The notes below the pieces were generated by a model. It searched no databases, was not told the origin of the DNA, and saw only the letters and a program-made list of their open reading frames with translations. Made by a program: the position numbers and the translations under genes. Shown piece after piece: positions 1 to 5,053 of a stretch of DNA of 6,212 nucleotides. Source of the stretch: Alphaproteobacteria bacterium (GTDB lineage Bacteria > Pseudomonadota > Alphaproteobacteria > Micropepsales > Micropepsaceae). Numbering within the stretch: the first letter of the stretch is position 1; the number at the start of each line of letters is the position of its first letter. The DNA is taken from NCBI GenBank assembly GCA_017307315.1, contig JAFKFF010000345.1, forward strand, positions 1 through 6,212, written 5' to 3'.

Positions 1-1
1 G

Positions 2-1168
2 GAAGGTGGCCAATCCTTCCCCGGCTATTCCAATGCCGTTGCCGGCTCTCATAGCCGCAAGAATTATTCCGGCTATCTGGATTTGGAGTTCGTGCCGATC
101 CAGAGCGTCGATATCGACATCGCCGGCCGCGCCGAGCATTACAGCGACTTCGGCGACACCCAGATCGGCAAGATCACGGCCCGCTGGGACATCACGCCGG
201 AATGGGCGATCCGCGGCACCATGTCGACCGGCTTCCGCGCCCCGAACCTGCAGGAAGAATGGTACAACACAGTCAACGTGTCGCCGACCAGCGCCACGGT
301 GCAGCTGCCGGCCAACTCCGCCGCCGCCGGTGTCCTGGGTTTCGCGAACCTGAAGCCGGAAATTTCCACCAGCTACAGCGTCGGCATCGTCGCCCATCCC
401 TTTGCCGATCTCAGCCTCACGGTCGACGCATACAGCATCGCCCTGGGCGATCGCATCTCCTCGTCCAGCACCGTGTATCTCAGGGGCGGCACGCCTCTGA
501 TTCCGTTGTGCGGCGATGCGATCGCCGCTCTCGGCGTGTCGCTGGATCCGACCGCCGGCCGCGTGGGTTGTTCGTCCTTCGTGAACGGCTTCGGCACCCT
601 GACCCAGGGCGTGGATTTGACGGTCAGCTATCCCACCGATTTCGGCGATATGGGCCTGATCGACTGGACCTTGGCCGGCAATTACAACTCGATCAAAGTC
701 TCGCGTGTGGCGCCGGTGCCGCCGCAGCTGACGGGGGTCCCGGGGGGAACCTTCTTCACTCCGCTGACCTTGTTCAATTTCGCCCACAACACGCCCAACC
801 TGAAAGTCGGCCTGACCGGAACCTGGTCGCTGGATGAGTGGGGCTTCACCTTCCGGGAGACCTTCTATGGCCCGGACAAGGGGCTTACCTCCCCCAATGG
901 CGGCCTGCCTTATTATGATGTCAGCACGGGCAGCGTCGGCATCACCGATCTGGAAGGCCGCTATAACTTCACCGAGACAGTGCAGCTGGCGATTGGCGCC
1001 AACAACGTCTTCGGTATTCCCGCCAAATCCAGTTGCGTGATCGGCGGGACGAACTCCAGCGGCGGCGTGAACCCGTGCGGTGGCGGCGTGGTAGCCTATG
1101 ACCCCGTCGGAACGCCGTACGATCCGTATGGTGGCTACTATTACGGGCGTCTGACCATCAACTGGTAA
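2..1168 (+). CDS. TonB-dependent outer-membrane receptor, C-terminal part (5' truncated by window edge)
   Basis: The reading frame is open from base 2 and ends at TAA 1166-1168, giving 388 residues without the start. The protein looks like the C-terminal half of a TonB-dependent receptor beta-barrel, which imports siderophores, vitamin B12, sugars or similar ligands across the outer membrane using TonB energy. Visible signs are the barrel motif GFRAPNLQE near residue 77, the following LKPE-S-SYSVG strand signature near residue 117, many alternating aromatic/polar strands (for example GVDLTVSYP, WTLAGNYN), and a C-terminus ending in RLTINW. A terminal aromatic residue is the usual outer-membrane insertion signal. 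The plug domain and TonB box lie outside the window, so the substrate cannot be told. Two pairs of cysteines (LCGD/GCSSF and SSCV/NPCGG) lie in predicted loops and could form disulfides; this is inference. A strong terminator follows, so it is the last gene of its transcript. Confidence 0.93.
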   Translation, partial: EGGQSFPGYSNAVAGSHSRKNYSGYLDLEFVPIQSVDIDIAGRAEHYSDFGDTQIGKITARWDITPEWAIRGTMSTGFRAPNLQEEWYNTVNVSPTSATVQLPANSAAAGVLGFANLKPEISTSYSVGIVAHPFADLSLTVDAYSIALGDRISSSSTVYLRGGTPLIPLCGDAIAALGVSLDPTAGRVGCSSFVNGFGTLTQGVDLTVSYPTDFGDMGLIDWTLAGNYNSIKVSRVAPVPPQLTGVPGGTFFTPLTLFNFAHNTPNLKVGLTGTWSLDEWGFTFRETFYGPDKGLTSPNGGLPYYDVSTGSVGITDLEGRYNFTETVQLAIGANNVFGIPAKSSCVIGGTNSSGGVNPCGGGVVAYDPVGTPYDPYGGYYYGRLTINW

Positions 1169-1221
1169 GCCTGCCCCGAACACAATTCCGCTGCGGACCC
1201 TAAGCGCAGAGGAGTTACTAA

Positions 1222-1251
1222 GCCCAGGCCTAACGGCCTGGGCCTTTTTTT
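1222..1251 (+). terminator. Intrinsic terminator of the TonB-dependent receptor gene
   Basis: A perfect 9-bp stem (GCCCAGGCC at 1222-1230 with GGCCTGGGC at 1235-1243) closes a four-base TAAC loop. After one C it is followed by seven T residues (1245-1251). This is a textbook rho-independent terminator on the plus strand, 53 bases after the receptor stop codon. There is no matching A-run on its left side, so it is not an obvious terminator for the convergent minus-strand gene. Confidence 0.92.
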
Positions 1252-1329
1252 GCCTTGAGGAAGGATGGCGCGAGCGGCGGCGATGCGCCTCGCCACGCAC
1301 CACGGTTCGCTGATGACGGGACAGGAAGC

Positions 1330-1773
1330 CTAGTTCGACAGCGTCAGGGCCGGAATCGCGCTCTCTTTTTCAAAGAAGTCCTGCCAGGGCGTTCGCGGCT
1401 TGCCCTTCAGTGCGTCATCGATTTCGACGATGCAGCCGCGCAGTTGCCGCAGCGCTTGCTCGAGATCCATCTTTTTCTCGCCCAGCTCGCGGATGCGGGA
1501 TTCGAATTTGCGCCGCGCCATGCGCATCTGATCCGGGGTTCCGTCCTTGTAGTCGTACATCCGCGACACTTCCCGCATTTCGGCCACGCTGAACCCCAGC
1601 CTGCGTCCCCGCAGAATGATGATCAGGCGTGCGCGATCGTGACTGTTGTACAGTCTCTGGCTGCCGCGGCGGGAGGGGAAGATCATGCCTTCGTCCTCGT
1701 AGAAGCGCAGCGTGCGTGCCGTAACGCGCAATTCCCTGGTAAGCTGGCGAATGGTGTAAATGTGGCTAGCCAT
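1330..1773 (-). CDS. MerR-family transcriptional regulator, LiuR-like
   Basis: This 147-residue cytoplasmic DNA-binding protein has a MerR winged helix at the N-terminus. Residues 6-30 hold the helix-turn-helix (YTIRQLTRELRVTARTLRFY), with the family's R-FYEDEG signature. Residues 33-73 carry the wing and the RLYN..DRARL..ILRGRRLGFS..E pattern. A helical dimerisation segment rich in charged residues follows at about 81-121. The LRGRRLGFS-AE pattern resembles the LiuR branch, which in other proteobacteria controls branched-chain amino-acid and fatty-acid catabolism; that comparison is from memory. The only cysteine is C114, so the thiol metal-binding clusters of MerR, CueR or ZntR are absent and a metal sensor is unlikely. 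The ATG at 1773 is supported by GGGAGG (1787-1782) eight bases upstream. No catabolic gene lies next to it: it is convergent with the receptor gene and is separated from the right-hand genes by about 300 bases. Confidence 0.9.
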   Translation of the reverse strand: MASHIYTIRQLTRELRVTARTLRFYEDEGMIFPSRRGSQRLYNSHDRARLIIILRGRRLGFSVAEMREVSRMYDYKDGTPDQMRMARRKFESRIRELGEKKMDLEQALRQLRGCIVEIDDALKGKPRTPWQDFFEKESAIPALTLSN

Positions 1774-1793
1774 ACCAAAGCCCTCCCAAGGGA

Positions 1794-1822
1794 ATCATGA
1801 ACTCTGCTTCCCTGCGGGTCAA
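1794..1822 (-). promoter_or_regulatory. Candidate sigma70-type promoter for the MerR-family gene
   Basis: Read on the minus strand, TTGACC (1822-1817, five of six matches to the -35 consensus) is separated by exactly 17 bases from CATGAT (1799-1794, four of six matches to the -10 consensus). A start site about seven bases further would leave a very short leader carrying the GGGAGG ribosome binding site. The 17-bp spacer is that of an ordinary promoter, not the stretched 19-20 bp spacer of promoters activated by metal-sensing MerR proteins. The call rests on pattern matching only. Confidence 0.35.
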
Positions 1823-1853
1823 CCTTGCTTGCCTGACCTATTGGGTAATGGAA

Positions 1854-1871
1854 TCAAAAAAGCTTTTTTGA
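1854..1871. repeat. 18-bp perfect palindrome, possible operator
   Basis: TCAAAAAAGCTTTTTTGA is a perfect 18-bp palindrome, conspicuously A/T-rich inside a GC-rich genome. It is centred about 90 bases upstream of the MerR-family start codon and roughly 40 bases upstream of its candidate -35 element. It could be a dimer operator or a curved A-tract/T-tract element. With six T after a GC-poor stem it would be a poor terminator. Its function is unknown. Confidence 0.5.
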
Positions 1872-1890
1872 GAAAAGAAATTCGCGTGAA

Positions 1891-1917
1891 GGGCGATCTC
1901 CGGCCAAGGCATCGCCC
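1891..1917. repeat. Inverted repeat (7-bp stem hairpin)
   Basis: GGGCGAT (1891-1897) and ATCGCCC (1911-1917) are perfect inverted repeats around a 13-base loop. The structure has no T-tract on either side, so it is not an intrinsic terminator. It lies in the non-coding stretch between the MerR-family gene and the small candidate gene. The rest of this stretch (about 1918-2060) holds no gene or site that I can support. Confidence 0.35.
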
Positions 1918-2151
1918 GCCGCAAGTCGGAGCCGCCGCGGAATTGCGCGCGATTCCATATCAAAGAATCGATCTTTCAACGAAGTGACGATGCGCAACGC
2001 ACGAATGGCGTATGCGCGCTTCCCGAACGCCCGACTCTAGCCTGCATGCCAATCTTGCGGACGATTGATGCTCTTCCGGCATGGCTTTTCTGTATCGCCG
2101 ATGATCGGGAAAGCTTCAGATCCTTCCGGCCCCATGCAAGGCCGAGTCGAA

Positions 2152-2382
2152 ATGCGGGAGCGGATTTCTCCCTCGGACGGCGCGTCTCATATTGGAACTC
2201 CGGGACGCATCAAAACGGCATTGACGCGGGCGATCGAGCTTGCCGGAGAGGGCAACCGTACTCTTGCCGCCATCAGAAGCACGCTCGAATTCGAAGGCTA
2301 TTCGACGAAAATCATCGACGACGTATTTTCCCGCGCCGAATTCAGGACGGAATTGGTGGGGCTGATAAAAAAAGAGTCCTGA
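2152..2382 (+). CDS. Possible small protein of unknown function
   Basis: The frame encodes up to 105 residues from a TTG at 2065. In-frame ATG codons lie at 2068, 2101, 2134 and 2152. The last is chosen because a weak AAGG (2138-2141) precedes it by ten bases, while the others have no ribosome binding site; this gives 76 residues. I do not recognise the family. The C-terminal 55 residues look like a genuine small helical domain: two amphipathic helices (about RIKTALTRAIELAGEGNRTL and TAAIRS-LEFEGYS) followed by a third (KIIDDVFSRAEFRTELVGLIKK). No signal peptide, membrane segment or cysteine is seen. Third-position GC is lower than in the neighbouring genes, which weakens the call or points to a different origin. 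A run of seven A at 2367-2373 and a hairpin right after the stop are noted among the findings. It may be non-coding. Confidence 0.4.
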   Translation: MRERISPSDGASHIGTPGRIKTALTRAIELAGEGNRTLAAIRSTLEFEGYSTKIIDDVFSRAEFRTELVGLIKKES

Positions 2383-2403
2383 AGCCGCAATCCCTGCGGG
2401 GCT
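2383..2403. repeat. Small hairpin directly after the small candidate gene
   Basis: CCGCA (2385-2389) and TGCGG (2395-2399) pair around the loop ATCCC, with two further pairs (AG/CT) possible across a bulge. No T-run follows on the plus strand, so it is not a standard terminator for the small candidate gene. On the minus strand the A-run at 2367-2373 would provide T residues, but there is no minus-strand gene upstream that would need it. Confidence 0.3.
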
Positions 2404-2541
2404 CTGGCGCGCCTGTGGACCCTATCGCGGCCCAATGGGACACGGATCATCAACAGGCGAGACGGACCCGGGTGGCAGAGGTCCACCGGCCTTCGACCGG
2501 GACAAAATTGCGAAACCGAAGGCGCCATCGGTGTGACCGGC

Positions 2542-2566
2542 CTTCCCGCGCCGGGGAGACTCTTTT
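2542..2566 (+). terminator. Terminator-like hairpin in the intergenic stretch
   Basis: CTTCCCG (2542-2548) pairs with CGGGGAG (2552-2558), seven pairs including one G-U, around a three-base loop. The sequence ACTCTTTT follows. The T-tract is short and offset by two bases, so termination would be imperfect. It could end transcription coming from the small candidate gene, or from a short RNA in 2383-2541, before the efflux operon begins. It is a prediction from the sequence only. Confidence 0.3.
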
Positions 2567-2611
2567 GGCGGGGCGATAAATTTCGCGTGATTTCAAAGGG
2601 ATGACATAAGG

Positions 2612-2626
2612 GCGGGCAACGCCCGC
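2612..2626. repeat. Hairpin in the leader of the PepSY/two-component/efflux operon
   Basis: GCGGGC (2612-2617) and GCCCGC (2621-2626) form a perfect six-pair GC stem with a three-base AAC loop. It lies about 70 bases upstream of the first operon gene and about 28 bases before the tandem repeat at 2654. There is no T-run. If the promoter lies further left, this hairpin would be in the 5' leader. Confidence 0.4.
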
Positions 2627-2653
2627 AACGGACTTTGTTCCCCTCGCTCCCAA

Positions 2654-2672
2654 TGTCAGGCTTTTGTCAGGC
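2654..2672 (+). promoter_or_regulatory. Tandem repeat, likely OmpR/PhoP-family regulator binding site
   Basis: TGTCAGGC occurs twice (2654-2661 and 2665-2672) separated by TTT, so the repeat period is 11 bp. Head-to-tail half-sites with an 11-bp period are the known arrangement for PhoP, PhoB and related winged-helix regulators, which bind as tandem dimers on one DNA face. The site lies 22 bases before the start of the first gene of an operon that encodes just such a regulator, so autoregulation is the natural reading. I see no convincing -10 element: TTGTCA inside the second copy resembles a -35 box, but no good -10 follows at the right distance. The site could therefore activate a promoter with a weak -10, or lie in the leader. 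Confidence 0.55.
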
Positions 2673-2694
2673 CAAGTTTGCGAGGTGTGAGGAG

Positions 2695-3030
2695 ATGGCG
2701 GCAGGGCGCATCATCGGTATCGGTCTATTCCTGGCCTTGTCGGTCCCGGCAAGTGCCGGCGCGCAATGCCACCTCAAAGGCGATTTTCATGGCGCGGTCG
2801 ATCAGGAGGGTGCGCGGGCGGCGGTGCAGCGCGGTGACGCGGCGCCTTTCGAGCAGATACTGAAACGGGCGCGCCCCCAGATAGAAGGCGAGATCGTGGG
2901 CCAGGTGCTGGAGCAGCATCGCGGCGCCTGGCTCTACGAGTTCCGCGTCGTGCGGGGCGGCCATGTCCAATATCTGCATTTCGATGCCCGCTCCGGCCGG
3001 CGGGTTGAGGTGGCGTCATGCGGGTCCTGA
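2695..3030 (+). CDS. Exported PepSY-domain protein
   Basis: The 111-residue protein begins with a signal peptide (MAAGRIIGIGLFLALSVPAS, then AGA before Q24), so it should act in the periplasm. The rest, residues about 38-104, matches the PepSY domain: the ARAAVQRGDAAPFEQIL start, an amphipathic middle, WLYEFRVV and the closing LHFDARSGR turn. PepSY domains are known from protease propeptides and from small periplasmic proteins next to two-component systems, where a modulating or sensing role is suspected. Two cysteines, C25 and C109, bracket the mature domain and could form a disulfide. The ATG at 2695 is chosen because it directly precedes the signal peptide and has GAGG (2682-2685) nine bases upstream. 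The frame is open back to a TTG at 2635, but that start would bury the signal peptide. The gene overlaps the response regulator start by 13 bp. It is probably an accessory sensor or modulator of the kinase; this is inference. Confidence 0.85.
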   Translation: MAAGRIIGIGLFLALSVPASAGAQCHLKGDFHGAVDQEGARAAVQRGDAAPFEQILKRARPQIEGEIVGQVLEQHRGAWLYEFRVVRGGHVQYLHFDARSGRRVEVASCGS

Positions 3031-3683
3031 TCGTAGAGGATGACGAAAGGCTGGCGCGCAACCTGCGCGAAGCGCTGCAGGCGGCCGGCTTCGGGGTCGA
3101 TCTGGAGGGAAACGGCAAGGAGGCTTGGTTCAAGGGCGAGGTCGGGGATTATGACGCGGTGATCCTGGACCTGGGATTGCCGGGGCTGGACGGTCTCACC
3201 ATTCTCAAGCGCTGGCGGCAGGCCGGCATGAATGCGCCCATTTTGATTCTGACCGCCCGTGGCGACTGGACCGAGCGGGTCGAGGGGATAGAAGCGGGCG
3301 CGGACGATTATCTTCCCAAGCCTTTCCAGATGGAGGAAGTGCTGGCGCGGCTGCGCGCCATCGTGCGGCGCAAGGCGGGGCATGCGGCGCCGGTCCGCAC
3401 GGTGGGAGACATTGCCATCGATGCGCGCCGGATGCAGATCCGGGTCGCGGGCGCGCCGGTCGAACTGACGCCGCATGAATATCGCCTGGTTTGCTATCTG
3501 GCGTTCAACGCGGACCGTTCGGTGTCCCAGTCGGAGCTTCTGGATCATCTTTATGGCGGCGATTCCGCCTACACCACCAATTCCATCGAGGTGCTGGTCG
3601 GCCGCGTTCGGCGCAAGCTGGGCTCCTCCCGCATCGAGACGCGGCGCGGCTATGGCTACATATTGACCGGCGGGGGCGCATGA
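3018..3683 (+). CDS. Response regulator, OmpR/PhoP family
   Basis: This 221-residue DNA-binding regulator is the output of the two-component system. Its receiver domain (1-115) has the acidic pair D8-D9, the phospho-acceptor D51 in ILDLGLPGLDG, T79 and K101 (LPKPF). Its winged-helix effector domain spans about 126-219, with LTPHEYRL and the recognition-helix region TNSIEVLVGRVRRKLG followed by the RRGYGYIL wing. Details such as RWRQ after the phosphorylation loop and LTARGDW resemble enterobacterial PhoP and QseB. All catalytic residues are present, so it should be functional. It overlaps the upstream PepSY gene by 13 bp and the kinase gene by ATGA, indicating translational coupling. The tandem 11-bp-period repeat upstream of the operon is a plausible target. 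A PhoP-type name is not assigned because orthology cannot be shown here. Confidence 0.96.
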   Translation: MRVLIVEDDERLARNLREALQAAGFGVDLEGNGKEAWFKGEVGDYDAVILDLGLPGLDGLTILKRWRQAGMNAPILILTARGDWTERVEGIEAGADDYLPKPFQMEEVLARLRAIVRRKAGHAAPVRTVGDIAIDARRMQIRVAGAPVELTPHEYRLVCYLAFNADRSVSQSELLDHLYGGDSAYTTNSIEVLVGRVRRKLGSSRIETRRGYGYILTGGGA

Positions 3684-5053
3684 TGCGGCGTTCCTTGCGT
3701 CTTCGGCTGTTCGTTGCCGCGCTTCTTTGCGTGGCCGCGGCGCTGGCGGTGGCGGGCGTGCTCCTCACCCAATTGTTCGAGCGCCACGTCACCCGCCACT
3801 ATGACGGCGAATTGCAGTCTTTCCTGCGCCAGCTGATCGCGGCGGTGGAAATCGCGCCCGACGGCACGATCAGCTTGAACCGCCAGCTGGAGGATGCCCG
3901 CTTCGGCGAGCCCTTGAGCGGCCTCTACTGGCAGATCGGCGAAGACAAGACCGGCTTCCTGCTGGGATCCCGCTCGCTCTGGGATTCCCACATCCCTCTG
4001 CCCAGGGACGTGGTGGCGCCGGGCGCGGTGGACAGCCATGTCCTGATCGGCCCCAAAGGCGCGCCGGTGCGGGTGCAGGAGCGTGTCGTGGTGTTCGACC
4101 AGCTCGGTGGCAGCCATGCCTTGCGCATGGCGGTCGCCATGGACATGGCCGAAATCGATTCCGCGCGCCGTGCTTTCGCCGCCGACCTGTGGCCCTCCAT
4201 GACGGTCATCGGTCTTCTGCTGCTGGCCGCGACCTGGATCTATATCGGGATCGGGCTTCGTCCCTTGGACGCGATCCGCAAAAGCCTGAACGATGTGCGC
4301 ACCGGTGCGGCGCGGCGGCTGGAAGGCGATTTTCCGGCCGAAGTGACCCCGTTGGTGGAAGAGGCCAATGCGCTTCTGACGGCGCAGGATGAATCGCTCG
4401 CGAAAGCGCGCGCGCGCGCGACCGATCTCGCGCATGGCCTCAAGACGCCGCTCGCGGTTCTTCAATCCGATGCGGAACGGCTCAGGGCGCGTGGCGAAAG
4501 CGAGATCGCCGACGAGATGGCCTCGCTTGCCCGGCAGATGGGCCGCCATGTCCAGCGGGAATTGACGCGGGCGCGGATGCGGGGCGGGGAGACGCTTTCG
4601 CCCACGCCGCTCCTGCCGGTGGTCGAGCGGCTGGTCGCTTCGTTGCGGCGAACGCCTGCGGGCCACGAATTGTCCTGGAGCCTCGCTATCCCCGAAAGCC
4701 TGACCGTGGCGGCGGACGCCGAAGACCTCACCGAGATTTTGGGCAACCTGCTCGACAATGCCTGCAAATGGGCGCGCCACGCCATCCGGGTCGAAGCATC
4801 GGCCAGCGGCGACCGGATTCGCATTCATGTGCTGGATGACGGCGCCGGCGTGCCGGAGGAGGCGCTCGTTTCGCTGGCGGGGCGCGGCGTCCGGCTGGAC
4901 CAGAATGTGCCGGGTACCGGCCTGGGCCTGGCCATCGCCCGGGACATCGCACAGGCCCTGGAAGGGGCGTTGCATCTGGCAAACCGCGCCGAAGGCGGGT
5001 TTTCCGCCACTGTCGAACTTTTTCACTCATCGAGAAGCAAGCGCCATGCGTAG
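3680..5053 (+). CDS. Membrane sensor histidine kinase, PhoQ-like
   Basis: The 457-residue inner-membrane kinase has membrane segments at about 8-30 and 170-192 with a periplasmic sensor of about 138 residues between them (contains RFGEPLSGLYWQI). A HAMP-like linker spans about 193-242. Its DHp domain has the phospho-acceptor H252 in DLAHGLKTPLAVLQ, and its ATPase domain has the N-box N356/N360 (GNLLDNACKWA), the G1 box D386-D387-GAG and the G2 box G412-TGLGLAI. The H-box and N-box closely match E. coli PhoQ (LTHSLKTPLAVLQ, GNVLDNACKY), recalled from memory. The acidic membrane-facing patch by which PhoQ binds Mg2+ is not evident, so the signal is likely different. The ATG at 3680 overlaps the regulator stop (ATGA); a second ATG follows at 3683. 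The longer upstream frame to 3491 is only the regulator gene read in another frame. It should phosphorylate the regulator encoded just before it. Confidence 0.95.
   Translation: MMRRSLRLRLFVAALLCVAAALAVAGVLLTQLFERHVTRHYDGELQSFLRQLIAAVEIAPDGTISLNRQLEDARFGEPLSGLYWQIGEDKTGFLLGSRSLWDSHIPLPRDVVAPGAVDSHVLIGPKGAPVRVQERVVVFDQLGGSHALRMAVAMDMAEIDSARRAFAADLWPSMTVIGLLLLAATWIYIGIGLRPLDAIRKSLNDVRTGAARRLEGDFPAEVTPLVEEANALLTAQDESLAKARARATDLAHGLKTPLAVLQSDAERLRARGESEIADEMASLARQMGRHVQRELTRARMRGGETLSPTPLLPVVERLVASLRRTPAGHELSWSLAIPESLTVAADAEDLTEILGNLLDNACKWARHAIRVEASASGDRIRIHVLDDGAGVPEEALVSLAGRGVRLDQNVPGTGLGLAIARDIAQALEGALHLANRAEGGFSATVELFHSSRSKRHA

Noticed and set aside
1255..1800. Plus-strand open frame of 181 codons opposite the MerR-family gene
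   Set aside because: The minus strand encodes a complete MerR-family protein with a good ribosome binding site; the plus frame shows no family signature.
1828..1836. Minus-strand GGTCAGGC near the MerR-family promoter, resembling the operon's TGTCAGGC half-site
   Set aside because: It is a single half-site with one mismatch and no second copy 11 bp away, so chance is the simpler explanation.
2046..2579. Plus-strand frame of 177 codons across the small candidate gene and the non-coding stretch
   Set aside because: Its product is rich in Arg and irregular, with no ribosome binding site. It is kept only as the hypothetical -1 frameshift extension discussed in the findings.
2582..2610. Possible promoter TTCGCG with CATAAG upstream of the operon
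   Set aside because: The -35 matches only three of six consensus bases and the -10 four of six; not strong enough to annotate.
2774..3548. Minus-strand frames opposite the PepSY and response regulator genes
   Set aside because: They overlap two confidently identified plus-strand genes and encode no recognisable domain.
3656..5026. Long minus-strand open frame of 456 codons opposite the sensor kinase
   Set aside because: It mirrors the strongly GC-biased kinase gene, encodes no recognisable domain and is rich in Arg, His and Gln, as expected of an antisense shadow.
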